Part shown: piece by piece, positions 39,815-48,402 of the stretch | Layout of the letters: each line of letters begins with the position of its first letter | How positions within the stretch are numbered: position 1 is the first letter of the stretch | From: CAZDSS01 sp964508185 | GTDB lineage: Bacteria > Pseudomonadota > Alphaproteobacteria > Sphingomonadales > Govanellaceae | Assembly: GCA_964508185.1 (NCBI GenBank) | Contig: CAZDSS010000008.1 | Span: 1-49,723, forward strand | Direction of reading: 5' to 3' | DNA length: 49,723 bases | The notes under the pieces: generated by a model | What the model was told of the DNA's origin: nothing | Seen by the model: the letters and a program-made list of their open reading frames with translations, nothing else | Databases searched by the model: none | Translations under genes and position numbers: made by a program

Positions 39815-39843
39815 ATAGTTAGTCGATCGACCAATTAAGTCAA
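39815..39843 (-). promoter_or_regulatory. TetR gene promoter with operator (site C)
   Basis: On the minus strand TTGACT (39843-39838) and AACTAT (39820-39815) are 17 nt apart. The operator AGTTAGTCGATCGACCAATT (39817-39836, plus-strand reading) fills the spacer. Its core GTCGATCGAC is a perfect palindrome and it fits AATNNGTC-N4-GACNNATT with one mismatch. This predicts autorepression. Confidence 0.68.
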
Positions 39844-39959
39844 GCCGCCACAAGGGGGTCTTCCAAGGAACCGCGTCGCATGGGCTTGACGTTGCAGCTC
39901 ATGGAGACGATACAGCTTGCACGAAACGCAAATTGTAATCGTCAAAGGGAAAAATTGGC

Positions 39960-41414
39960 GTGACGTCGATCGAGGAACATGACGAGCCGAAAGATGCCGC
40001 CGGCCGTGCCGTTCCGCCGGTGACGCCGCCACAGCCCGCGGCGGACGAGCCCCCGGCCGCTGAGAAGGATGAGGAGGGGCCGGTCGGTCCCACCTTTCTG
40101 AAGGCGATCCGCGAGGCGCTGGAGAACGGCGACCAGGTGGCCGTGCGCGCTCTTGTGGAACCGCTCCATGCGGCGGATACCGCCGACCTCATCGCCTTTC
40201 TGGAGCCCGACGAGCGCCCGGCGCTGATCGCGGCCTTGGGGTCGGAGCTCGACCCGCAGGTCCTGAGCGAGCTCGACGAGAGCCTGATGCTCGAGATCGT
40301 CGAGCTCCTGAAGCCCGAGGAGCTGGCCGCCGCCGTTTCCCAGCTCGATTCCGACGACGCGGTCTACATTCTCGAGGACCTCGACAGCGAGCGGCGCCAG
40401 CAGGTGCTGGACGTCATTCCGGACGAGGACCGCATCCCGCTCGAAGAGGGCCTGGCCTACCCCGAAGACAGCGCCGGCCGCCTCATGCGGCGGGAACTGG
40501 TGGCCGTGCCGCAATTCTGGAACGTGGGCCAGACCCTCGATTTCCTGCGCGAGACCGAGGATCTGCCCGACGAGTTCCATGAAATCTTCATCGTCGATCC
40601 GCGCTATCACCCCGTGGGCACGGTGCCCCTCAACCGCGTGCTGCGGGCCAAGCGCGACGTCCTCATGGAAACCCTCATGGAGGAGGATCAGCGGGTCATT
40701 GCCGCCGACACCGACCAGGAGGAAGTGGCCTATCTCTTCCGCCAGTACAACCTGCTGTCCGCCGCGGTGACCGACCGTCAGGGCCGGCTTGTCGGCGTCA
40801 TCACGGTGGACGACGTGGTGGACGTCATCCAGGAGGAGGCGGAAGAGGACATCCTCCGCCTCGGTGGGGTGACCCAGGACGATTCCCACGACACCCTGTT
40901 CGGCATCCTGCGCCGCCGTCTGCCCTGGCTCATGGTGAATCTGGGGACGGCTGTCGTGGCGGCGACGGTGATTTCCCTGTTCGATGCCAGCATCGAGAAG
41001 CTGGTGGCCCTTGCGGTCCTCATGCCCATCGTCGCCTCCATGGGCGGCAATGCGGGGACCCAGACCATGACGGTCACGGTCCGCGCGCTGGCCACCCGCG
41101 AATTCAATCCGGCCAATACCCGGCGCACCTTCAGGCGCGAGGTATCGGTCAATTTCTGGAACGGGGTGGTGCTGGCAGTCTTCGTGGGCGCGCTTGCGGG
41201 CTTCTGGTTCGAAAATCCCGTGCTCGGGATCGTGCTCGGCTCCGCCCTCGTCTTCAACATGCTGGTTGCGGGATTTTTCGGGGTCTTCATCCCGCTGGTG
41301 CTGCACCGCCTGGGGATCGACCCGGCGGTGGCGAGCGGCGTGTTTCTGACGACGCTCACCGACGTCTTCGGCTTCTTCGCCTTCCTCGGTCTTGCGGCCC
41401 TGATCCTGCTTTAG
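39960..41414 (+). CDS. mgtE: Magnesium transporter MgtE
   Basis: The 484-residue protein has an acidic, Pro-rich N-terminal tail, an MgtE N domain (about 60-165), two CBS domains (about 165-290) and five membrane helices from about 320. The channel region PIVASMGGNAGTQTMTVTVRALA and the C-terminal TDVFGFFAFLGLA are characteristic; CBS and N domains gate the channel by sensing cytosolic Mg2+. The start is GTG with AAAGGGA upstream. Its TAG stop overlaps the panC stop on the other strand. A second possible Mg-linked protein, the MgtC-like one, is 39 kb away. Confidence 0.95.
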   Translation: MTSIEEHDEPKDAAGRAVPPVTPPQPAADEPPAAEKDEEGPVGPTFLKAIREALENGDQVAVRALVEPLHAADTADLIAFLEPDERPALIAALGSELDPQVLSELDESLMLEIVELLKPEELAAAVSQLDSDDAVYILEDLDSERRQQVLDVIPDEDRIPLEEGLAYPEDSAGRLMRRELVAVPQFWNVGQTLDFLRETEDLPDEFHEIFIVDPRYHPVGTVPLNRVLRAKRDVLMETLMEEDQRVIAADTDQEEVAYLFRQYNLLSAAVTDRQGRLVGVITVDDVVDVIQEEAEEDILRLGGVTQDDSHDTLFGILRRRLPWLMVNLGTAVVAATVISLFDASIEKLVALAVLMPIVASMGGNAGTQTMTVTVRALATREFNPANTRRTFRREVSVNFWNGVVLAVFVGALAGFWFENPVLGIVLGSALVFNMLVAGFFGVFIPLVLHRLGIDPAVASGVFLTTLTDVFGFFAFLGLAALILL

Positions 41415-42271
41415 GCGGGAACGCCCACCGGCATGTTGTCGATGAGCCGGGTATTGCCGAGCCGCGCCGCCACCAGAATGCGCGCCGGGCGCTCGATGCG
41501 GCTCACGGGCGCGAGGGTCTCCGCATCCCGGAATTCGAGATAGTCGACGGAGGCGAAGCCCGCCGCCTTCAGCTCCGCAATCCCCCGGGCGCAGAGGGCT
41601 GAAAGCTCGTCCCCCCGCTCCGCCGCCGCGACGAGCTCGCGCAGGATCGCGGGCAGACGCGCCGCGATGCGCCGCTCCTCCGGCGAGAGATAGGCGTTGC
41701 GGCTCGACATGGCGAGGCCGTCCGCCTCGCGCATGGTGGGCGCGCCCAGGATCGCCACCGGAATATCGAGATCCCGCGCCACCCGCTTGATGGTGAGAAG
41801 CTGCTGGTAGTCCTTCTCGCCGAACACCGCCACATCCGGCAGGCATTGCAGGAGAAGCTTGGTGACGACGGTCGCGACCCCGTCGAAATGGCCGGGCCGG
41901 GCCGCGCCGCACAGGCCTTCGGTCACGCCTCCAACCGAGACGTTGGTGGCGAAGCCTTCGGGATACATCTCCGTGACGTCAGGCGCGAACAGGAGATCGG
42001 CGGCGACATTCGCGAGCTTTTCGGCGTCCTCGGCCTCCTGCCGCGGATAGCGGCCGAAATCCTCGTTGGCGCCGAACTGCCTGGGGTTCACGAAGATGCT
42101 CACCACCACCCGGTCGGCCAGTTTCTGGGCGGCGCGCACCAGCGACAGATGCCCCTCGTGAAGCGCGCCCATGGTGGGGACGAGAGCCACCTTCTGCCCC
42201 TGCCGCCGCCATTCGGCGACGCGGGCGCGGAGGTCGGCGACGGTGCGGACGATGGCGAGGGAATTTGTCAT
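41411..42271 (-). CDS. panC: Pantoate--beta-alanine ligase (pantothenate synthetase)
   Basis: PanC joins pantoate and beta-alanine with ATP to make pantothenate for CoA. The ~286-residue protein has the class I synthetase-type PTMGALHEGHLSLV (ATP-binding HxGH), VFVNPRQFGANEDFGRYPR with DFGRYPR, FGEKDYQQL and the KMSKS-like MSSRNAYLSPEER. Start at ATG 42271 is preferred over 42295, whose extra eight residues are not family-like. It is transcribed minus and overlaps the mgtE stop by 4 nt. PanB and PanD are not in this window. Confidence 0.95.
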   Translation of the reverse strand: MTNSLAIVRTVADLRARVAEWRRQGQKVALVPTMGALHEGHLSLVRAAQKLADRVVVSIFVNPRQFGANEDFGRYPRQEAEDAEKLANVAADLLFAPDVTEMYPEGFATNVSVGGVTEGLCGAARPGHFDGVATVVTKLLLQCLPDVAVFGEKDYQQLLTIKRVARDLDIPVAILGAPTMREADGLAMSSRNAYLSPEERRIAARLPAILRELVAAAERGDELSALCARGIAELKAAGFASVDYLEFRDAETLAPVSRIERPARILVAARLGNTRLIDNMPVGVPA

Positions 42272-42340
42272 GGCGCGACTCGATCTGTTTGTCATGCGCG
42301 CCGGTTATCCCATAGTCGCCCGAGGGGGGACAAGGGGCTA

Positions 42341-43267
42341 TCAGCGGGCGGCATAGGCAAGGCTCAAGCTGTCGGCGCGGCCCAGCCGGTTCTCCGTCAT
42401 GATCTGCAACACGTCCGCCACGTAGGCCGCGCGCCGTTCGGAATAGTTCTCGAGCGCCGGGGCGAGCGCCGCGCCGGTGAGCGGCTTCCCCGCCGCGACC
42501 AGCGCCGCCCGCGCCCGCCGCATCTCCTCATAGGCCGGGTGGGTGTTGAGATTGTGCATGTAGCTCGCAACGCTTTCGAACAGGTGATCGAAGTCGCGCA
42601 CGCGATGGGTCGCCCCCGGCCGCCGCCGCGCCGGGATGATGCCGTCGCCGTCCCAGGTCCTTTGCCCGAAGGCGGCGTTGCCTTCCGTCGCGAAGCGCGA
42701 TCCGCCCCAGCCGCTTTCGATGGCCGCCTGTGTGAGCGCAAGGGACGGGGGGATCACCTGCACCCGCAGGAGAAGCCGATCCATGTCGCGAGGCATCTTC
42801 GCGTCCGCAAGCCCGTAATGGCTTGCGATGGCATCGAGCCAGGCGGTTTCCCCGGGCGTGGGCTTGCCGCCGCGGGCGAACTTGGCCTTGAGATCAAGCA
42901 GGCGGTTGCGGTCGGCGGCGATGACCTCGTTCACCTTGAGGACATGGGGCAGCATGGTGGCGAGGAATACGGCCTTGCGCTCCGGCCCGCTTGGAAGCTC
43001 CGTCATGTGGTCGGGAAAGGCGGGAAGGAAGATGCGCGGCACCGTGCCGCCGCCGTCCGCAAACTCGTCCAGCCGGAAGCCGAGCGCCTTGTAGAGGGCG
43101 CCGGATACCGCGCCGTCCGCCGAAACAGAGTCCGCCGTCTCATCCCCCTGCTGGCTCGCAAGGGCGATCAGCCCGCCGGTCGCGACGAGCGCCAGCACCA
43201 GGATGCCCGCGCGGCTTGCGCGGCGCAGGCGGTCCGACGACGCGTGCTTGGGATCCTGGGGACGCAC
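42341..43267 (-). CDS. Bax-like glucosaminidase domain protein, membrane anchored
   Basis: This protein has an N-terminal anchor (AGILVLALVATGGLIALAS), a periplasmic stretch and a glucosaminidase domain of the Bax type with IPPSLALTQAAIESGWGGSRFATEGNAAFGQRTWDGDGI; the Glu in AAIESGWG is the likely catalytic residue. It would hydrolyse peptidoglycan glycan strands. The start at GTG 43267 has AGGA at good distance and leaves a normal-length tail before the anchor; an ATG at 43384 adds 39 Arg/Gly/Pro-rich residues and lacks an SD. Length is 308 residues. It is divergent to mipZ. Confidence 0.83.
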   Translation of the reverse strand: MRPQDPKHASSDRLRRASRAGILVLALVATGGLIALASQQGDETADSVSADGAVSGALYKALGFRLDEFADGGGTVPRIFLPAFPDHMTELPSGPERKAVFLATMLPHVLKVNEVIAADRNRLLDLKAKFARGGKPTPGETAWLDAIASHYGLADAKMPRDMDRLLLRVQVIPPSLALTQAAIESGWGGSRFATEGNAAFGQRTWDGDGIIPARRRPGATHRVRDFDHLFESVASYMHNLNTHPAYEEMRRARAALVAAGKPLTGAALAPALENYSERRAAYVADVLQIMTENRLGRADSLSLAYAAR

Positions 43268-43462
43268 GGGAATCCTGCCCGATCCTGCCCCGGCCGCGCC
43301 GCGGTTCCGCGACCGTTCCTTGGCGGCGGGGGCTAAAAATTTACCCTTCAAGTATAATCGTTGTATCTCGCCTGCCAAACCCATTAAGACTTCGCTTGTT
43401 GATGTGAGGCGCCCTGGGTTGGTGAGCGGCGTCTCGATGTCTCTGGTTGGGGAAAGTTGAAC

Positions 43463-44335
43463 ATGACCATGCCATCCGTGGGCCAGCCCTTGGCCCCCAA
43501 TTCAGCCCGGGTGATCGTGCTTGGCAACGAGAAGGGCGGTTCCGGAAAATCCACCACCGCCATGCATGTGATCGTGGGGCTGCTGACCGACGGCTACAGC
43601 GTGGGCAGCATCGACGTCGATTCCCGGCAGGGCTCGCTCAGCCGCTATCTGGAGAATCGCCGCAAGTATTGCGAGACCCACGGGGTCCGGCTCCCCATGT
43701 CGAGCCATCACGTGGTGCCGCGCTCCAATCTTGATACCGTCGAGGCGCAGCGCGAGGACGAGACCAACCGGCTCATGCAGTCCCTGACCGACCTTGCGGC
43801 GAACAACGACTTCGTGGTCATCGACTGCCCGGGGAGCGACAGCTACCTGTCCCGCATCGCCCATACCTATGCGGACATCCTGCTGACGCCGCTCAACGAC
43901 AGCTTCGTCGATCTCGACGTCCTCGCCCGGGTCGATCCCGAAACCTACCGCGTGGTGCGGCCGAGCCATTACAGCGAGCTCGTCTGGGAAAGCCGCAAGG
44001 TGAAGGCGCTCCGCTCCCGCGGCACCATCGACTGGGTGGTGATGCGGAATCGCATGTCGAACCTCGATGCCCACAACAAGCGCCGGGTGGGCGAGGCCCT
44101 CGAGGAGCTCGAGAAGCGAATCGGCTTCCGCAGCCTGCCGGGGCTCAGCGAGCGCGTGATCTATCGCGAGCTGTTCCTGCAGGGGCTCACCCTCCATGAC
44201 TTCGACAATCCGGACATCAAGCGCGAGATGACCATGAGCCATGTGGCGGCGCGGCAGGAGCTGCGGCGGCTGGTGGAAGGTCTCAATCTGGCGGCGGCGG
44301 AGGTGCGCGGCCAGAGCCACGCCCTCGCGGGCTGA
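43463..44335 (+). CDS. mipZ: MipZ-type division plane positioning ATPase
   Basis: The 290-residue protein is a ParA/MinD-family ATPase with a deviant Walker A, GNEKGGSGKST (21-31), preceded by RVIVL, and a Walker B region FVVIDCPGSD. The N-terminus before the P-loop (MTMPSVGQPL) and the C-terminal HVAARQELRRLVEGL match MipZ. MipZ forms a gradient from ParB at the poles and inhibits FtsZ so division occurs at mid-cell; it marks alphaproteobacteria. ATG 43463 has GGGGAAAG at 7 nt; TTG 43457 is less likely. A TATAAT (43353-43358) about 105 nt upstream may be its -10, with no good -35. Confidence 0.92.
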   Translation: MTMPSVGQPLAPNSARVIVLGNEKGGSGKSTTAMHVIVGLLTDGYSVGSIDVDSRQGSLSRYLENRRKYCETHGVRLPMSSHHVVPRSNLDTVEAQREDETNRLMQSLTDLAANNDFVVIDCPGSDSYLSRIAHTYADILLTPLNDSFVDLDVLARVDPETYRVVRPSHYSELVWESRKVKALRSRGTIDWVVMRNRMSNLDAHNKRRVGEALEELEKRIGFRSLPGLSERVIYRELFLQGLTLHDFDNPDIKREMTMSHVAARQELRRLVEGLNLAAAEVRGQSHALAG

Positions 44336-44356
44336 CGGGCTTCGGGGGCGGAACGG

Positions 44357-44821
44357 GTGGTCATCTGGATCGCGCTCGGCCTGCTGCTCCTTGCGGCCTT
44401 CCTCGCCGTCATCCGCTGGATCGCGACGGCGGAGACGGCGGCGCTGGCCCGGCGGCTGCGCATCGGCGGCTGCGCCATCTTCATCCTCGTCGGCGTCATC
44501 GCCTTGCTGCTCGGCCGTCCCGCCCTGGCCGTGCCCCTCGTCATGGGGGGATTAAGCTTTCTCGCGTCCCCCCGCTGGACGGGGCGGAGCGATGCCGGCA
44601 ATGGCGGCGCGCGGCGAGGGCGGGCGGACGCTGCCCGCGCCCGCGCCGACATGACGCGGGAGCGCGCCTACGAGATCCTCGGCCTCCGCCCCGGGGCGAG
44701 CGAACAGGAAATCCGCGAGGCGCATCGCCGACTCATGCAGCGGGTCCATCCCGATCGCGGCGGCTCCGACTATCTGGCTGCGGAAATCAATGCCGCCAAG
44801 GACGTTCTTCTCGGCAGGTAA
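44357..44821 (+). CDS. Membrane-anchored J-domain protein (Tim14/DjlC-like)
   Basis: This 154-residue protein starts with a hydrophobic helix (MVIWIALGLLLLAAFLAV), has a second hydrophobic stretch at about 36-70, an Arg/Ala/Gly-rich linker, and a C-terminal J domain (about 100-154) with RERAYEILGL and the HPD tripeptide (131-133) needed to stimulate Hsp70. The helix-linker-J order resembles mitochondrial Tim14/Pam18. The start is GTG 44357. It lies 21 nt behind mipZ. It probably recruits DnaK to the inner membrane; the substrate is unknown. Confidence 0.85.
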   Translation: MVIWIALGLLLLAAFLAVIRWIATAETAALARRLRIGGCAIFILVGVIALLLGRPALAVPLVMGGLSFLASPRWTGRSDAGNGGARRGRADAARARADMTRERAYEILGLRPGASEQEIREAHRRLMQRVHPDRGGSDYLAAEINAAKDVLLGR

Positions 44822-44932
44822 CGCTCTTGCAACCCGAAGTCCGGCAAGGTTAGGAAGGCTGGGGGCGAGGGGGGACAAGGCGCGCCGCGCAGGCACGACC
44901 GCGGTCCGCACTGCAACATCAAGGGGACAAGC

Positions 44933-46336
44933 GTGACAGCTCATCGTTTCGATCCGACCGTTCTCAGGGAATACGACATCCGCGGCATCGTGGGCAAAAG
45001 CCTGACGGCGGCCGACGCGCGGGCCCTGGGCCTTGCCTACGGCACCATGCTGCGCCGCCGCCTCGGCGATAGTGTGATCCCGCGGGTGAAGGTGGGCTAT
45101 GACGGCCGCCTGAGCTCGCCCGAGCTTGAGCGGGAGCTGGTCGCGGGCCTCGTCGCGACGGGCGTCACCGTGGAGCGGAGCGGGCGCGGGCCCACCCCCA
45201 TGCTCTATTTCTCGGTCTTCGACGACGACGCCGACGGCGGGATCATGATCACGGGGTCCCACAACCCGCCCGACTACAACGGCTTCAAGATGATGCTGGG
45301 GAAGGAATCCCTGTTCGGGGAGCGCATCCAGGAACTGGGTGCCATCGCCGCGGCGGGGGATTTCGCGGGCGGCGCCGGCCAGGTGGTGGACCGGCCCAAG
45401 AAAGCGGCCTACATCAAGCGCTTGCTGCAGGATATTGAGAACGGACATTACAAGGGCCGGCCGCTCCGCGCGGTGTGGGACCCGGGCAATGGCGCGGCCG
45501 GGGAGGTGGTCTGCGAGCTGGTGAAGCAGCTTCCCGGCGAGCACAAGGTCATCAACGAGCGGATCGACGGCACCTTCCCGGCCCATCATCCGGACCCGAC
45601 GGTTGCCGAGAACCTCGTCCAGCTTCAGGAGGAGGTGGCGCGCGGCGGCTATGACCTGGGTCTCGCCTTCGACGGCGACGGCGACCGCATCGGCGCGGTG
45701 GACGCCACGGGCCGCATCGTCTGGGGCGACCAGCTTCTCGCGATCTACGCCCGGGAGGTGCTGGCGGCGGAGCCGGGGGCGACGGTGATCGCCGACGTAA
45801 AGGCGAGCAAGGTGCTGTTCGACCGCATCGCGGAACTGGGCGGCAAGCCCCTGATGTGGAAGACGGGCCATTCCCTCATCAAGAGCAAGATGCAGGAAAC
45901 CAGGGCCCCGCTTGCCGGCGAGATGAGCGGCCATATCTTCTTCAAGCACCGCTTCTACGGATTCGACGACGCGATCTATGCGGCGCTCCGCCTGCTCATC
46001 GCGGCGGCGGCGGAGCCCGGCGGCCTCACCGCCCTTCGCGACAGCCTGCCTGCTGTGGTCAATACCCCCGAACTCCGCTTCCCCTGCGCCGAGGACCGCA
46101 AGTTCGCCGTGGTGCCGGAGGTCCATGCCCGGCTCAAGGCCGCGGGCGCGAAGGTGGACGCGACGGACGGCGTGCGGGTCACCACCGACGACGGCTGGTG
46201 GCTTCTCCGCCCGTCCAACACCCAGGACGTGCTGGTCGCGCGCTGCGAAGCGGCGGATGAAGCGGGGCTCGAGCGGCTGAAGCGGCAGCTTGCCGACCAG
46301 CTGCGCCTGAGCGGGATCGAGCCGCCCGCGCTCTGA
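44933..46336 (+). CDS. pgmG: Phosphoglucomutase/phosphomannomutase
   Basis: The 467-residue phosphohexomutase interconverts hexose 1- and 6-phosphates for polysaccharide and LPS synthesis. The active-site Ser109 lies in TGSHNP, the Mg site is FDGDGDR (Asp 247, 249, 251), the sugar-binding loop is GEMSGH, and the phosphate loop is RPSNTQ. It opens with DPTVLREYDIRGI, the alpha-D-phosphohexomutase start. The start is GTG 44933 with AAGGGGAC upstream. It is an alphaproteobacterial PgmG-type enzyme by resemblance, active on glucose and mannose phosphates. Confidence 0.93.
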   Translation: MTAHRFDPTVLREYDIRGIVGKSLTAADARALGLAYGTMLRRRLGDSVIPRVKVGYDGRLSSPELERELVAGLVATGVTVERSGRGPTPMLYFSVFDDDADGGIMITGSHNPPDYNGFKMMLGKESLFGERIQELGAIAAAGDFAGGAGQVVDRPKKAAYIKRLLQDIENGHYKGRPLRAVWDPGNGAAGEVVCELVKQLPGEHKVINERIDGTFPAHHPDPTVAENLVQLQEEVARGGYDLGLAFDGDGDRIGAVDATGRIVWGDQLLAIYAREVLAAEPGATVIADVKASKVLFDRIAELGGKPLMWKTGHSLIKSKMQETRAPLAGEMSGHIFFKHRFYGFDDAIYAALRLLIAAAAEPGGLTALRDSLPAVVNTPELRFPCAEDRKFAVVPEVHARLKAAGAKVDATDGVRVTTDDGWWLLRPSNTQDVLVARCEAADEAGLERLKRQLADQLRLSGIEPPAL

Positions 46337-46420
46337 ACCGGGGAAGGGCCCGGTCAATCCTCTGGCGGGCGTTCAGCAGCGGGCGTATTCTTGCGCCTCG
46401 ACCCGCCTGAGGGAGGCATC

Positions 46421-47251
46421 ATGGACCTGGGCCGCCAACTCGATCTCGACGCCTATTGCGCACGCATCGGTTATGACGGCCCGCGGGCGCCGACCCTCGA
46501 CGTGCTCCGCGCCCTCCATGTCCTGCATCCCGCGGCCATTCCCTTCGAAGCCATCGACGTGCTCACCGGGCGCGGCGTCGATCTCGCGCCCGCGGCGGTG
46601 GAGGCGAAGCTCGTCCACGGCCGCCGCGGCGGCTACTGCTTCGAGCAGAACGGCCTGTTCAAGCGGGCGCTTCAAGCATTCGGCTTCCCGGTCGAGGCGC
46701 TGCTCGCCCGCGTCATGTGGCGCGCCCCGGAAGATGCGCCGCCCGGCCCGCGCACCCACATGGTCCTCAAGGTGATGGTGGAGGGGGAGGCGTGGCTCGC
46801 CGACGTCGGGTTCGGCGGCTGCGTCATGACCGCGCCCCTGCGCCTCAACACCGACCTCCCGCAGCCGACCCATCATGAGGATTTCAGGCTCACCCCCCGG
46901 GACGGCGAACTGGTGCTCGCCGCCCGCCTTGCCGACGGCTGGGCGCCGCTTTGCGCCATCGGACTCGCGCCGCAACTGGACGTGGATTTCGTGGTCGCCA
47001 ACTGGTTCACCGCGACTTATCCGGAATCACCCTTCCGCAACCACCTGATGGTCGCCCGCAGCGGGAGGGACGCCCGCTATGCGCTTCTCGACAACCGCCT
47101 GACGATCCGCAGTTCCGAAGGGGTGACGCAGCGAATCCTCGAGCCGCGGGAGATCGAATCGGCGCTCGCCGATCTCTTCCTCCTGCCGGTCGAGGAGCAC
47201 TGGATTCCGCACCTGAAAAGGGCCGCATTTGCCGACGAAGTGGGCAAATAG
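46421..47251 (+). CDS. nat: Arylamine N-acetyltransferase
   Basis: The 276-residue enzyme moves acetyl from acetyl-CoA to arylamines or hydrazines. The catalytic triad is Cys73 (RRGGYCFEQN), His113 (THMVL) and Asp128 (ADVGFGG). Domain II, the strand-rich part with FDxNWFT-like DFVVANWFTATYPESPF, is complete. GGGAGG precedes the ATG; an upstream start at 46391 has no SD. It stands alone and may act in xenobiotic handling, consistent with a catabolically versatile organism, but no direct tie to the operons here is seen. Confidence 0.93.
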   Translation: MDLGRQLDLDAYCARIGYDGPRAPTLDVLRALHVLHPAAIPFEAIDVLTGRGVDLAPAAVEAKLVHGRRGGYCFEQNGLFKRALQAFGFPVEALLARVMWRAPEDAPPGPRTHMVLKVMVEGEAWLADVGFGGCVMTAPLRLNTDLPQPTHHEDFRLTPRDGELVLAARLADGWAPLCAIGLAPQLDVDFVVANWFTATYPESPFRNHLMVARSGRDARYALLDNRLTIRSSEGVTQRILEPREIESALADLFLLPVEEHWIPHLKRAAFADEVGK

Positions 47252-47302
47252 CCGGTCAATTCTTGTGCAATGCGCCTAAAATTGTGCACTGCAAAAACAC
47301 GC

Positions 47303-47352
47303 TTGACTTGGCGGAAAACCGGCCCCATATTCCTGATCATGCTGCGATGCAG
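47303..47352 (+). promoter_or_regulatory. Phasin promoter with PhaR-like operator
   Basis: TTGACT (47303-47308) and CATATT (47326-47331) are 17 nt apart, giving a start near 47338. CTGCGATGCAG (47342-47352) covers the first transcribed bases and fits CTGC-N3-GCAG, the pattern I recall for PhaR, the repressor of phasin genes that is released by polyhydroxyalkanoate granules. A further TGC-rich stretch (47283-47293) lies upstream. Confidence 0.6.
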
Positions 47353-47381
47353 CAAGATTTTTGCAGACAGGAATTCAGGCC

Positions 47382-48020
47382 ATGACCAAGTCCCAGGACG
47401 CCATCCGTAATCTTCAGGCCGCTGCCGAGAAGGAGCTGGAGAAGGCTGCGGAAGCCGGGCGCGAGCAGNNNNNNNNNNNNNNNNNNNNNNNNNNNNNNNN
47501 NNNNNNNNNNNNNNNNNNNNNNNNNNNNNNNNNNNNNNNNNNNNNNNNNNNNNNNNNNNNNNNNNNNNGCGAGCAGATGGAAACCGCCGCCCGCGCCACG
47601 GTGCAGACGGCGCAGCGCGCCTTCGAACAGGGTGTGGAGGTGACCAAGCGCCAGCTCGACGGCCTGATGAAGGGCTATGACGAAGTGGCCGAAGTGAGCC
47701 GCGAGAACATCAACGCCTGCATCGCCGCCTCCTCGGCCACCGCCAAGGCGATCGAGCAGGTGAACGGCGAACTCCTCAACCTCGCCAAGAAGAGCTACGA
47801 CGCCCAGCTGAGCGCCATGCGCGCGTTCGCCGGCGTCAAGACCCCCAAGGATTTCCTCGATCTCCAGAGCGAGCTCGTGAAGGGCCGCTACGAGGACCTG
47901 GTTCAAGAGAGCAACAAGATCGCAAGCGTGGTGAGCACCGCCATGGCCGAGATCCTGGCTCCCCTGAATGCGCGATTCGTGGACAGCTTCACCAGCCTGG
48001 CCCGCGGCGTCGCGCGCTGA
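47382..48020 (+). CDS. Phasin family protein, interrupted by a scaffold gap
   Basis: Phasins coat polyhydroxyalkanoate granules. The visible parts are an N-terminal helix (SQDAIRNLQAAAEKELEKAAEAGREQ), 100 Ns, and a 147-residue C-terminal part of amphipathic helices with RAFEQGVEVTKRQLDG, then VSRENINACIAASSATAKA, and TPKDFLDLQSELVKGRYEDLVQESNKIASVV, the Phasin_2 pattern. Both sides of the gap carry GCGAGCAG in the same frame; joining them gives a 176-residue protein. A run of short helical repeats at the gap is the other possibility. Its promoter has a PhaR-like operator. No PHA synthase is nearby. Confidence 0.87.
   Translation: MTKSQDAIRNLQAAAEKELEKAAEAGREQXXXXXXXXXXXXXXXXXXXXXXXXXXXXXXXXXXEQMETAARATVQTAQRAFEQGVEVTKRQLDGLMKGYDEVAEVSRENINACIAASSATAKAIEQVNGELLNLAKKSYDAQLSAMRAFAGVKTPKDFLDLQSELVKGRYEDLVQESNKIASVVSTAMAEILAPLNARFVDSFTSLARGVAR
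47469..47568. other. 100-N scaffold gap within the phasin gene
   Basis: The gap is exactly 100 Ns, a common placeholder. The 8 bases before it and the 8 bases after it are both GCGAGCAG, in the same reading phase. The contigs may overlap here, or a short repeat collapsed. Confidence 0.85.
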
Positions 48021-48127
48021 TTACCTGCGTCTCCTGAGTACCCCTAGTATTTGAGTACCTGTATCTCCCAAGTGCCGCGGACCCTCCTCAGCCGCGGCGG
48101 TTCGGAGCTCCCAAAAAGACCTCCTCT

Positions 48128-48156
48128 GGGCCGGTTAACGCCGGCCCTCTTTTTTT
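48128..48156 (+). terminator. Rho-independent terminator of the phasin gene
   Basis: GGGCCGG (48128-48134) pairs with CCGGCCC (48141-48147) around a 6-nt loop TTAACG, followed by TCTTTTTTTT. It lies about 108 nt after the phasin stop. Confidence 0.88.
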
Positions 48157-48402
48157 GTGCGGGTTGCGGGGAGTTCTTGCGATGATGGTTGCGCGCTCAA
48201 GGCGCTCGCTGCGCGCCTTGTTTGCTGCCGCGGCTTGCGAAATCCGCCGCCGCTCCCCACATTTTGTTCAGGCAGCAGGAAACAACTGAGGGGTTTCTTA
48301 ACTATAGATGGGTAGAGTGCTATTGCTCGCTTATAAAAGTCGTCCCTTTTCCGGCCACAAAGCCGTTATATTGATAAGGTCGAATGCTAGCGGGTGAGTG
48401 CG
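48157..48402. other. Gene-free stretch before clpS
   Basis: I see no supported gene. A hairpin AAGGCGC/GCGCCTT with a 7-nt loop (48199-48219) lacks a T-run. The last 120 nt become AT-rich and include TATAAA (48331-48336) and TATATT (48367-48372), either of which could be a -10 for clpS, though neither has a good -35. Confidence 0.4.

Noticed and set aside
39781..39853. N-terminal extension of the TetR regulator to the ATG at 39853
   Set aside because: The promoter boxes and operator lie inside this stretch, and the extra residues are not TetR-like.
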